This document shows, one piece after another, positions 15,906 through 23,866 of a stretch of DNA of 42,258 nt; position 1 is the first letter of the stretch, and each line of letters begins with the position of its first letter. Both the position numbers and the translations under genes were made by a program. Origin of the DNA: an uncultured Collinsella sp. (GTDB lineage: Bacteria; Actinomycetota; Coriobacteriia; Coriobacteriales; Coriobacteriaceae); contig CANNOC010000020.1 of NCBI GenBank assembly GCA_947507155.1, positions 1 through 42,258 of the forward strand, read 5' to 3'. Below the pieces are notes generated by a model, which was not told the origin of the DNA, searched no databases, and saw only the letters and a list, made by a program, of their open reading frames with translations.

Positions 15906-17846
15906 GTGGCAGGTCACGACAACATTCCAACACTTGCCGAACAGGTTTCGCGCGTTCCCACGCAACCCGGCTGTTACCTTTGGAAAGATGCCAAGGGCGA
16001 TGTCATCTATGTGGGCAAGGCAAAAAACCTGCGCGCCCGTATGCGTCAATACGTGACGCTGCAGGACGAGCGTCAAAAGATCCCGCTCATGATGCAGCTG
16101 GTGGCGAGCTTCGACTATATCGTGGTAGAGACCGAGCACGAGGCATTGGTGCTCGAGCGCAATCTGATTGGCCAGTACCATCCGTACTTTAACGTCGATC
16201 TCAAAGACGATAAAAGCTATCCCTTTATCGCCATTACCAAGAGCGATTTGTTTCCTGCTATCAAATACACGCGAGAGCGTCATCGACCGGGAACGCGCTA
16301 TTTTGGCCCCTATACCGATAGCCGTGCGGCGCGTGAGACCATCGATACGCTACGCAAGGTTATTCCTATTTGCTCGGCATCCTGTGCGGAATGGCGCCGC
16401 TGCCGCCGCATCGTCGAATCTCACAAGGGCGAAGAAGACATCGTCAATATGATTTGCGCGCAAAACGGGCGCCCCTGCTTTGACTACCATGTCGGGCGCG
16501 GGCCGGGCGCATGCGTCGGCGCGATTTCCCCTGCCGACTATGCCAAGAACGTCAAGCGTGTTGAACGTTTCTTGTCGGGCCATCGCAAGGATGTCGTCGA
16601 CGAGCTTACGTCCGAGATGACGGAGGCAGCCGAGACACTCGATTTTGAGCGTGCGGCGCGCGTCAAGCGTCGCCTGGAAGTCATTAGGGGCCTGGACGAT
16701 CGCCAACAGGTCGTTTTTCCATCAAGCGTCGATATCGACGTCATCGGCTTCTATCGCGAAGAGACTATCTCTGCCGCCTGTGTCTTTGTCGTTCGCGAGG
16801 GCCGAACGGTTCGAACTTGTGAGTTTATCCTCGATAAAGGCCTGGATGTCGACGAGGAAGAGCTTCAATCGGGCTTTCTTAAGCGCTATTACGACGAGAC
16901 GGCTGATATTCCAGCCGAGATCAATCTCTCTGTCGAGCTTGAGGATGCCGAAGCATTGGGGGAGTGGCTTGCGGCCAAGCGCGAACGCTCTTGCCATCTC
17001 CATAGGCCGCAGCGCGGCGAAAAGCACCGCCTGCTCGATATGGCTTCCAAAAATGCGCGCCATGCCCTCATGCGCTACATGATGCGCACGGGGTATGCTG
17101 ACGATCGCACCAATCAGGCGCTCCTGGAGCTCGAAAGTGCGCTGGCGCTGCCTGCGCCGCCGTTGCGCATCGAGTGCTTCGATATCTCGACGTTGCACGG
17201 CACCTTTACCGTCGCTTCGATGGTGGTATTTACCAACGGCCGTGCCGACAAGGGCCAGTATCGTCGCTTTAAAATTCAGGCCGAATTGGACGAGGCGAAC
17301 GACTTCGTATCGATGTCCGAGGTTTTGGGGCGTCGCTATGCTCCCGAGCGCATGGCGGACGAGCGCTTTGGCTCGCGCCCCGATTTGCTCGTTGTCGATG
17401 GCGGCAAGCCGCAATTGACCGCTGCAATTAAGCAACTTGAGGCGCTCGGCCTCGATATACCAGTATGTGGCTTGGCAAAGGCCGATGAGGAGGTTTTCGT
17501 GCCGTGGGACGAGACTCCCGTCGTGCTACCGACCGGCTCCGCTTCGCTTTATCTGATCAAGCAGGTTCGCGATGAATCCCACCGATTTGCGATTACGTTC
17601 CACCGCGAGTTGCGCGATAAGGCTATGACGGTTTCGGTGCTTGACGACGTTCCGGGCGTGGGGCCCACCAGAAAACGTGCCATTATGCGCCATTTTGGTT
17701 CGATGAAGCGTTTGCGCGCGGCAAGCGAGCAGGAGATTGCGGAAGTTCGAGGCGTTCCGGCCGATGTCGCCAAAGCGGTCCACGAGGCACTTGTCGCATG
17801 GAATGCCGAGCGCGCCCAGGCATCGGCCAGCCGTTCCGAAAACTAA
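15906..17846 (+). CDS. uvrC: UvrABC excinuclease subunit C
   Basis: UvrC makes both incisions of nucleotide excision repair. The 646-residue product has the GIY-YIG nuclease domain (CYLWKDAKGDVIYVGKAKNLRARM, about 23-46), a UVR domain for UvrB contact (about 225-262), an RNase H-like nuclease domain (ECFDISTLHG, VVDGGKPQL) and a C-terminal helix-hairpin-helix pair (VPGVGPTRKRAIMRHFGSM). The start is GTG, 6 bp after murJ, with only a weak ribosome site (AAGTAGG). In E. coli four cysteines after the nuclease domain hold a 4Fe-4S cluster. Here Cys156, Cys191 and Cys203 align but the fourth position is Gly199, while extra cysteines occur at 160, 166 and 184. Confidence 0.96.
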   Translation: MAGHDNIPTLAEQVSRVPTQPGCYLWKDAKGDVIYVGKAKNLRARMRQYVTLQDERQKIPLMMQLVASFDYIVVETEHEALVLERNLIGQYHPYFNVDLKDDKSYPFIAITKSDLFPAIKYTRERHRPGTRYFGPYTDSRAARETIDTLRKVIPICSASCAEWRRCRRIVESHKGEEDIVNMICAQNGRPCFDYHVGRGPGACVGAISPADYAKNVKRVERFLSGHRKDVVDELTSEMTEAAETLDFERAARVKRRLEVIRGLDDRQQVVFPSSVDIDVIGFYREETISAACVFVVREGRTVRTCEFILDKGLDVDEEELQSGFLKRYYDETADIPAEINLSVELEDAEALGEWLAAKRERSCHLHRPQRGEKHRLLDMASKNARHALMRYMMRTGYADDRTNQALLELESALALPAPPLRIECFDISTLHGTFTVASMVVFTNGRADKGQYRRFKIQAELDEANDFVSMSEVLGRRYAPERMADERFGSRPDLLVVDGGKPQLTAAIKQLEALGLDIPVCGLAKADEEVFVPWDETPVVLPTGSASLYLIKQVRDESHRFAITFHRELRDKAMTVSVLDDVPGVGPTRKRAIMRHFGSMKRLRAASEQEIAEVRGVPADVAKAVHEALVAWNAERAQASASRSEN

Positions 17847-17938
17847 ACGCGCTTCTAAACAACTGGTATACATGATTTGCCGATTTTCAATCATTTATTT
17901 CGCGGCGATTACCTACTGATTTCGGGTTTTATTAACGC

Positions 17939-17979
17939 TAAAACGTTTGACTAGCCATGGTGAATAACCCTGCTATCCT
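17939..17979 (+). promoter_or_regulatory. Promoter with overlapping AAACGTTT palindrome
   Basis: TGCTATCCT (17971-17979) is an extended -10 element. TTGACT (17947-17952) is a good -35 hexamer, but 21 bp away, so the -10 may work mainly through its TG extension. The palindrome AAACGTTT (17941-17948) within TAAAACGTTTGA overlaps the TTGACT. This resembles LacI/CcpA-type operators with a central CG, and would suit repression of the cassette. Confidence 0.4.
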
Positions 17980-18011
17980 GCGGGTTGACGAAGACTGATA
18001 TCTCACCTCGT

Positions 18012-18092
18012 CGATACATACTGTCTGGCGAATCGTTTGTCAATGAATTCGGTGAACGGTAGTAAATACCGTTCAAGCGTATGTATGTATCG
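18012..18092 (+). ncRNA. Nested inverted repeats: candidate structured leader RNA
   Basis: CGATACATAC (18012-18021) pairs perfectly with GTATGTATCG (18083-18092). It encloses a second perfect 9-bp inverted repeat (18053-18061 with 18067-18075, 5-nt GTAAA loop). If transcription starts near 17986 both arms lie in a leader of about 225 nt, so a cis-regulatory RNA is possible. The inner repeat could instead be a protein operator. No known riboswitch class was recognised. Confidence 0.45.
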
Positions 18093-18159
18093 GTCGCCGA
18101 GCGCGGCACCTCAGTTGGGTTCGTCGGTAGGTAAGGTATATATCGTCCGCAAGTTGCGC

Positions 18160-18181
18160 GGGGGCAAGTCTAGGTGCCCCC
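18160..18181 (+). other. Hairpin just before the binding-protein ribosome site
   Basis: GGGGGCA (18160-18166) pairs with TGCCCCC (18175-18181) around an 8-nt loop. It ends 20 bp before AGGAGA and has no U-tract, so it is more likely a translation- or stability-affecting element than a terminator. Confidence 0.5.
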
Positions 18182-18211
18182 GGGTAAGATTCTCTATTGA
18201 TAGGAGAAGAC

Positions 18212-19825
18212 ATGGCCATCATCAACAAGGGTATGTCCAGGCGTTCGTTCCTCGGCCTCACCGGCAGCGTCGCTGCTGTCGCAGGGCTTGGTCTCACCGG
18301 CTGCGGTGGCAGCTCTAGCGACGAAGGTTCCGCTTCCGGTTCCACCGATTCCGCCAACCGTGGCGGCGGCGTGATCACCGCTGGTTCCGCTTACGCCCCG
18401 TCCAGCTTCGACCCCGCCAGCACCGGCTCCGCTGTGGGCCTGGGCGCTAACTGGCACGTCGTCGAGGGTCTTTACGGCATCGATTACCACGACTACAGCA
18501 CCTTCAACGAGCTCGCCACCGACGATCCCAAGTCCGTGGACGACACCACCTTCGAGGTCACCATCCGCAAGGGCGCCAAGTTCTCCGATGGCACCGAGGT
18601 CACCGCTGACGACGTCGTCGCTTCCTACACCGCTTGCGCTGCTTCCGCTACCTATGCTCCGTTCTTCCAGCCCTTCGAGTCCATCGAGGCCAAGGACGCC
18701 AGCACTGTAACGGTCAAGACCAAGGTCCCCAACTTCTCCCTGCTCAAGGATCGTCTGGCCATCATCCGCGTTACCCCGGCTACCCAGTCCGAGGAGGATC
18801 GCGCCAAGCAGCCGATCGGTTCCGGCCCCTGGATGTACGACTCTATCTCCGATACCGAGATCACCCTGGTTCCCAACCCCGAGTACAACGGTGAGTATGC
18901 TGCCGAGGATAAGAAAATCCAGTACAGCATCCTGACCGACCCCACCGCTCGCGTTACCGCTCAGCAGGAGGGCTCCACGCTCGTTATGGAGCTCGTCACC
19001 GCTGACGCCGTCGACCAGCTCGAGAGCGCCGGCTGCAAGATCGATAACGTCCAGGGTTTCGGCACCCGCTTCATCATGTTCAACGTCGCCAAGGAGCCTT
19101 GGAACAACGTCAAGGTCCGTCAGGCCGTCATGTACGCGCTCGACACCGAGAAGATGATCACCAACACCTTCGCCGGCCTTGCCACCGCTGCCAGCTGCTA
19201 CCTGCCCAAGAGCTTCACCAACTATCATGAGGCTTCCACGGTGTACAAGACCGACGCCAAGAAGGCTAAGAAGCTCATCGAGGAGTCTGGCATCACCCCG
19301 GGTGCCATCACCCTGCGCACCACCGACAACGAGCAGATTAAGGGCATGGCCGCCCAGGTCAAGAACGACCTCGACGCTCTCGGCTTCGATGTGACCATCC
19401 AGACCGATACCTCGCCGGCCACCTACGCTGCCATCGACGGCGGCGAGGCCTACGATATCCTCCTTGCCCCTGGCGATCCTTCCTGCTTCGGCGCCGACCC
19501 CGACCTGCTGCTTAACTGGTGGTACGGCGACAACGTCTGGATGCAGACCCGTTGCCCGTGGAAGGAGTCCGCTGAGTGGCAGAAGCTCCACAGTCTCATG
19601 GACGAGGCTCTTGCCGCCGAGGGCGACGAGCAGCAGAAGAAGTGGAACGAGTGCTTTGACATCATTGCCGACAACGCCGTTCTGTACCCCGTTGTCCACG
19701 TCAAGACCGTCTCCGCTTCCTGGGACGATCCGTCCACTGCGCCCAACGGCGAGGCCCTCGATGGCTTCAAGGGCATCGGCACGACGAGCATGTCCTTCAG
19801 GGGCGTTGCGACCGTCAAGGCGTAA
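18212..19825 (+). CDS. ABC transporter binding lipoprotein (SBP family 5), probable sialic-acid receptor
   Basis: This is the extracellular receptor of a peptide/nickel-family ABC importer, anchored to the outer face of the membrane by lipid. The 537-residue product begins with a twin-arginine signal (MSRRSFLG, Arg10-Arg11) and a lipobox ending at Cys31 (GLTGC), so it is probably exported folded by Tat and lipidated. The mature part is a family 5 binding protein (DPKSVDDTTFEVTIRKGAKF, then ADDVVASY). By sequence alone it would be called a peptide receptor. The nanA, ROK kinase and nanE genes downstream and the permease-ATPase fusion point to N-acetylneuraminate instead, as in SatA and SiaE systems. 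AGGAGA lies 5 bp before the ATG. Codon bias is as strong as in gap, implying high expression. Confidence 0.85.
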   Translation: MAIINKGMSRRSFLGLTGSVAAVAGLGLTGCGGSSSDEGSASGSTDSANRGGGVITAGSAYAPSSFDPASTGSAVGLGANWHVVEGLYGIDYHDYSTFNELATDDPKSVDDTTFEVTIRKGAKFSDGTEVTADDVVASYTACAASATYAPFFQPFESIEAKDASTVTVKTKVPNFSLLKDRLAIIRVTPATQSEEDRAKQPIGSGPWMYDSISDTEITLVPNPEYNGEYAAEDKKIQYSILTDPTARVTAQQEGSTLVMELVTADAVDQLESAGCKIDNVQGFGTRFIMFNVAKEPWNNVKVRQAVMYALDTEKMITNTFAGLATAASCYLPKSFTNYHEASTVYKTDAKKAKKLIEESGITPGAITLRTTDNEQIKGMAAQVKNDLDALGFDVTIQTDTSPATYAAIDGGEAYDILLAPGDPSCFGADPDLLLNWWYGDNVWMQTRCPWKESAEWQKLHSLMDEALAAEGDEQQKKWNECFDIIADNAVLYPVVHVKTVSASWDDPSTAPNGEALDGFKGIGTTSMSFRGVATVKA

Positions 19826-19887
19826 GACTCGCTTGAGTCTGTATGCAGGATGTCGGTCGTTGGGACCGTATCCTCATAGTTGAAACA

Positions 19888-19921
19888 AAGACCCGGGCGG
19901 CAACGATGTCGCTCGGGTCTT
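19888..19921 (+). other. Stem-loop between binding-protein and permease genes
   Basis: A 14-bp stem (19888-19901 with 19908-19921, two G-U pairs) with a 6-nt loop is followed only by TGTAATG. A leaky terminator or 3'-end stabiliser would leave more receptor mRNA than permease mRNA, the usual need in binding-protein-dependent importers. Confidence 0.7.
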
Positions 19922-19982
19922 GTAATGAGTATCCGTACTCATATACCAGTTGGTCCTACCGACAAAAGAAAGGGGAGAGAAC

Positions 19983-20939
19983 GTGAACAACTTGCTACGT
20001 TTGATTGGAAGGCGTCTCGTGGCGCTGCCGATCATGGCATTGGGCGTCACCGTCCTGGTGTTCTTCCTTATGTCGTTCTCCAAGACCGACCCCGCCTATA
20101 CGGCGTTGGGTGACGGCGCCTCGCCCGAGGCGGTTGCCGAGTACCATGAGAAGTATGGTCTGGACGATCCCTGGCCCGTGCGCTACGTGCGCTACATGGG
20201 CGATCTGATCCATGGTGACATGGGCACCTATGGTGCTGCTCGCAACTCTGTTGCCAAGCGCATCTCCACGGCCCTGCCCGTCACGATGCAGCTGACCTTC
20301 ATCGGTCTAGCCATCGGCGCGGTCGTCTCGTTTTTGCTCGGCGTCATCGCGGCACTGTATCGTGATAAATGGCCGGACCAAGTGATCCGCGTCTTCTCCA
20401 TCGCCGGCTTGGCAACCCCGTCGTTCTGGCTTGCCGTTCTGTTGATCCTGCTGTTCTCTTCCTACCTTAAGGTGCTCCCGGCGTCCGGTGCTCTGCCTCA
20501 CTTCACCACCAACCCGGCTGGCTATCTGGGACGTATGATCATGCCCGCTATCGCTCTGGCATTCCCGCTGACGGGCCAGATGACTCGTATCGTGCGTACG
20601 GCCATGGTCGAGGAGCTCGATAAGGACTACGTCCGTATGGCCCGTGGCGCCGGCGTTCCCGAGAAGGTCGTCGTCGGCATCAACGTTCTTCGCAACGCGC
20701 TGATCACCCCGGTCACCACCCTCGGTCTTAAGATCGGTTACCTTATGGGCGGTGCTGTCGTCATCGAGGTCATCTTCAACCTCCCCGGCATGGGTACTGC
20801 GATTCTGCAGGGCGTTCAGGGCAACGAGGCGAACCTGGTTCAGGGCGTCGTCATCGTCGTTGCTCTTGCCTTCATCATCATCAACATCGTGGTTGACATG
20901 CTCTACCTGCTCATCAACCCGCGCATCAGGACGGTGTAG
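19983..20939 (+). CDS. ABC transporter permease (OppB/DppB type)
   Basis: This is one of two membrane subunits of the importer. The 318-residue protein has an N-terminal transmembrane segment (LIGRRLVALPIMALGVTVLVFFL), an extracytoplasmic region, and five further hydrophobic segments in the BPD_transp_1 domain. The coupling loop that meets the ATPase is visible as EELDKDYVRMARGAGVPEKVV. The GTG at 19983 is chosen over a TTG at 19950 because AGGGGAG lies about 6 bp before it and homology to OppB/DppB starts at NNLLRLIGRRL. It stands 3 bp from the following fusion gene, so the two are co-translated. Confidence 0.9.
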   Translation: MNNLLRLIGRRLVALPIMALGVTVLVFFLMSFSKTDPAYTALGDGASPEAVAEYHEKYGLDDPWPVRYVRYMGDLIHGDMGTYGAARNSVAKRISTALPVTMQLTFIGLAIGAVVSFLLGVIAALYRDKWPDQVIRVFSIAGLATPSFWLAVLLILLFSSYLKVLPASGALPHFTTNPAGYLGRMIMPAIALAFPLTGQMTRIVRTAMVEELDKDYVRMARGAGVPEKVVVGINVLRNALITPVTTLGLKIGYLMGGAVVIEVIFNLPGMGTAILQGVQGNEANLVQGVVIVVALAFIIINIVVDMLYLLINPRIRTV

Positions 20940-20942
20940 ATT

Positions 20943-22958
20943 ATGGTAAAGATTCGAGAGAAGCAAACCGAGCAGCTCGAGAAAGCTGCCTCTAAGGGGC
21001 TCAAGCTCGGTGGCTGGAAGAAGATGACGCTGTCTTCTAAGATCGCAGCCGTCGTGCTGGTGCTGGTCGCCCTGACCGCGATTCTGGCGCCTCTTCTTGC
21101 CCCCTATAGCCCGGTCGAGATTTTCACTGCTCGCCAGGCTCCCGGCAACGGATTTATCTTCGGTACCGACGATAAGGGCCGCGACATTCTGTCGCGCATG
21201 CTCTACGGCGGTCGTTACTCGCTGATCATCGGCTTTGGCGCCACTGCCATGGCTCTGGTCTGCGGCTCGGTTGTGGGCGCCCTCGCGGCGGTTTCGCGCA
21301 AGTCTGTTTCCGAGGCGATCATGCGCATCCTGGACATCATCATGTCCATCCCGGGCATCGCCCTTGCTGCCGTCTTCGTCTCCATCCTGGGCAACTCCGT
21401 GCCGTCGATCATCTTCGCCATCGGCTTTATGTACACTCCGCAGATTGCCCGTATCGTGCGCGCCAACATCGTGTCCGAGTACGGCGAGGACTATGTCCGC
21501 GCGGTCATCGTTTCCGGCGCCAAGGCTCCGTGGATTTTGATCAAGCATGTTCTGCGTAACTGCATCGCCCCGATCATGGTCTTCACCGTTACCCTGGTCG
21601 CCGACGCCATCATCTTCGAGGCCTCGCTGACCTTTATCGGCGCTGGTATCCAGGAGCCCACCGCTACCTGGGGCAACATCCTCGCTGACGCCCGCGGCGG
21701 CGTGCTCGCTGGCCGTTGGTGGCAGGCGCTGTTCCCGGGTCTGGCCATCATGATCACCTGCCTGGCACTCAACATCCTCTCCGAGGGCATTACCGACGCC
21801 ATGGCCGCTGCTCCCTCCGCCGCCCTGGATCCTACCGATTCCTCCAAGCGTCGCGAGGCCGATCTGCTGGTCTCCGACCCCGTTCGTGCCTACAAGGAGC
21901 AGGCTCAGTCCCTGTCCGCCCGTCTTGGCGCCCTGCGCGATGTCGAACTCAAGCGTAACGACCGCCATGTGCCCGATGAGTCCGTTGAGCCGATCCTTTC
22001 GGTCCGCGATTTCTGCATCCAGTTTGAGCACCACGGTGATATCAACGTCGTCGACCACGTTAACTTTGACGTCCGTCCCGGCCAGACCATGGGCCTGGTA
22101 GGCGAGTCCGGCTGCGGTAAGTCCATCACCACGCTGGCCATCATGGGCCTGACCGACGATGACGAGCATCTTTCCGGCGAGGTTCTCTGGGAGGGCCGCG
22201 ACCTGCTCAAGATGAGCAAGAAGGAGTGGTTCGGCCTGCGCGGTACCGATATCGCCATGGTCTATCAGGACGCCCTGTCCTCGCTCAACCCCTCCATGCT
22301 CATTTCCGCTCAGATGAAGCAGCTCACCAAGCGTGGCGGCACCCGTAGCGCCGAGGAGCTCCTGGAGCTCGTGGGCCTCGACCCCAAGCGTACGCTCGAG
22401 AGCTATCCGCATGAGCTTTCCGGTGGTCAGCGTCAGCGCGTTCTGATCGCTATGGCCCTTACCCGCGACCCCAAGCTGGTCATCTGCGACGAGCCCACGA
22501 CCGCTCTGGACGTTACCGTCCAGAAGCAGGTCATCAAGCTGCTCAACGATCTTCAGGCCAAGCTCGGCTTTGCCATGATCTTCGTTTCGCATGACCTGGC
22601 TCTGGTCGCCGAGGTCGCCCATAACATCACGGTTATGTACGCCGGTCAGGTTATCGAGCAGGCGCCCACCAAGGAGCTGCTCACCAACCCGATTCACGAG
22701 TACACCCGCGGCCTTCTGGGTTCCGTCCTGTCCATCGAGAGCGGTTCGGGCCGCCTGCACCAGGTGCCCGGCGCCGTTCCGAGCCCGCGCGATTTCCCCA
22801 AGGGCGACCGCTTCGCGCCCCGCTCGAGCCATCCGCGCATCGGCCTGGACACCCGTCCGGTCTTCAAGCGCGTGCCCGGCACCGAGCACTTCTATTCCGA
22901 GCTCCCCGACGAGGTGCTCAAGGCAAATGGTTTGACCCCTCACGCGGAGGTGATGTAG
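20943..22958 (+). CDS. Fused ABC permease and ATPase (OppC-OppD fusion)
   Basis: The 671-residue protein joins the second membrane subunit to one ATPase. Residues 1-290 are an OppC/DppC-type permease (six hydrophobic segments, GTDDKGRDILSRMLYGGR, coupling loop EYGEDYVRAVIVSGAKAP). Residues 290-345 are a charged linker. Residues 350-620 are an ABC ATPase with Walker A GESGCGKS (387-394), signature LSGGQ (492-496) and Walker B LVICDEP (512-518). The C-terminal OppD-type extension is present, but its usual cysteines are replaced (GDRFAPRSSHP). Such a fusion is a known feature of peptide-family sialic-acid transporters (SatC, SiaG) and of some actinobacterial peptide systems. The ATG is 3 bp after the permease stop, and the ATPase gene begins at the base after its own stop. 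Confidence 0.92.
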   Translation: MVKIREKQTEQLEKAASKGLKLGGWKKMTLSSKIAAVVLVLVALTAILAPLLAPYSPVEIFTARQAPGNGFIFGTDDKGRDILSRMLYGGRYSLIIGFGATAMALVCGSVVGALAAVSRKSVSEAIMRILDIIMSIPGIALAAVFVSILGNSVPSIIFAIGFMYTPQIARIVRANIVSEYGEDYVRAVIVSGAKAPWILIKHVLRNCIAPIMVFTVTLVADAIIFEASLTFIGAGIQEPTATWGNILADARGGVLAGRWWQALFPGLAIMITCLALNILSEGITDAMAAAPSAALDPTDSSKRREADLLVSDPVRAYKEQAQSLSARLGALRDVELKRNDRHVPDESVEPILSVRDFCIQFEHHGDINVVDHVNFDVRPGQTMGLVGESGCGKSITTLAIMGLTDDDEHLSGEVLWEGRDLLKMSKKEWFGLRGTDIAMVYQDALSSLNPSMLISAQMKQLTKRGGTRSAEELLELVGLDPKRTLESYPHELSGGQRQRVLIAMALTRDPKLVICDEPTTALDVTVQKQVIKLLNDLQAKLGFAMIFVSHDLALVAEVAHNITVMYAGQVIEQAPTKELLTNPIHEYTRGLLGSVLSIESGSGRLHQVPGAVPSPRDFPKGDRFAPRSSHPRIGLDTRPVFKRVPGTEHFYSELPDEVLKANGLTPHAEVM

Positions 22959-23786
22959 ATGAGCGAGACCGCAGTCAACGGCGTCGAGCCGATCATCTTC
23001 CTTGATGACGTCCACGTCACCTTTAGGACCCGTACCGGCTCGATTCTGCACCCCAACCTGGTTCACGCCGTCCAGGGTGTAACGATTAAGCTCATGCCCG
23101 GACAGACCATCGGCATCGTCGGCGAGTCCGGTTGCGGAAAGTCCACCACGGCTAACGTCATGTGCGGCCTGCAAGCCCCCACGAGCGGCAAGGTCTACTT
23201 TAAGGGCAAGGACGTCACCAAGCGTACCGCCGAGGACCGTCGTCACATGGGCCGCGTCATCTCGGTCGTGTTCCAGAACCCCGCGACGGCACTCAACCCC
23301 CGCATGGTCGTTCGCGAGCAGCTGCTCGATCCCATGCGCGTCCACAACCTGGGCACCGAGGCCGAGCAGGAGAAGCGCGTCAAGGAACTCTTGGAGCTCA
23401 CCGGTCTGCCCAGTTCTGCCGCCGAGGTTCTTCCCGGCCAGCTTTCGGGCGGCCAGCGCCAGCGCGTCGCAATTGCCCGTGCCCTGTCGTTGAACCCTGA
23501 CGCCATCATCGCCGACGAGCCCACCTCGGCTTTGGACGTTTCGGTCCGCGCGCAGATCCTCAACCTGCTGACCGATCTTAAGAAGGAGCTCGGCCTGGCC
23601 ATGGTGTTCATTAGCCATGACATCCAGACGGTCCGCTACATCTCCGACGACATTATCGTCATGAATGGCGGCAAGATCGTCGAGCAGGGCGAGGCCAAGC
23701 AGGTCTTCCAGCACCCCCAGGACCCCTACACCAAGATGCTGCTCGGCGCTGCGCCGTCGCTGCTGCATCCCAAGCTCGGCGAGTAG
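22959..23786 (+). CDS. ABC transporter ATPase (OppF/DppF type)
   Basis: This is the second ATPase of the importer, expected to form a heterodimer with the ATPase half of the fusion protein. In its 275 residues are Walker A GESGCGKS (55-62), Q-loop VVFQNPATALNP, signature LSGGQRQRVAIARAL, Walker B IIADEPTSALDVS and the H-loop ISHD. It ends soon after the core (GAAPSLLHPKLGE) and lacks the cysteine-containing C-terminal extension seen in the oppF gene at 41094. The ATG directly follows the fusion gene's TAG. A GC-rich stem-loop follows the stop. Confidence 0.92.
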   Translation: MSETAVNGVEPIIFLDDVHVTFRTRTGSILHPNLVHAVQGVTIKLMPGQTIGIVGESGCGKSTTANVMCGLQAPTSGKVYFKGKDVTKRTAEDRRHMGRVISVVFQNPATALNPRMVVREQLLDPMRVHNLGTEAEQEKRVKELLELTGLPSSAAEVLPGQLSGGQRQRVAIARALSLNPDAIIADEPTSALDVSVRAQILNLLTDLKKELGLAMVFISHDIQTVRYISDDIIVMNGGKIVEQGEAKQVFQHPQDPYTKMLLGAAPSLLHPKLGE

Positions 23787-23802
23787 CCTCGCTTTCCCTC
23801 CC

Positions 23803-23830
23803 GTGCGCCCGGTTCCCTTGCCGGGCGCAC
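23803..23830 (+). other. Stem-loop after the transporter genes
   Basis: A perfect 10-bp stem (23803-23812 with 23821-23830) has an 8-nt loop and is followed by TTCCGTTGCG, not a true U-tract. It separates the transporter block from the esterase genes and may be a weak terminator. Confidence 0.6.
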
Positions 23831-23866
23831 TTCCGTTGCGATTTCGAAAGGTTGGGTTCACGAGCC

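Larger units (their letters stand above)
17847..18211 (+). other. 365-bp intergenic leader region before the sialic-acid cassette
   Basis: The region is AT-rich in its first 100 bp and has no convincing ORF. It holds a weak AT hairpin after uvrC (ATGATT...AATCAT then TTATTT), an AAACGTTT palindrome, an extended -10 promoter, two nested inverted repeats, a GGGGGCA/TGCCCCC hairpin just before the ribosome site, and no coding signal. This is where the conserved uvrC-rapZ neighbourhood is broken by the cassette. Confidence 0.7.

Noticed and set aside
17935..18211. Known riboswitch class in the cassette leader
   Set aside because: No conserved riboswitch core that I recognise is present. Only inverted repeats are supported.
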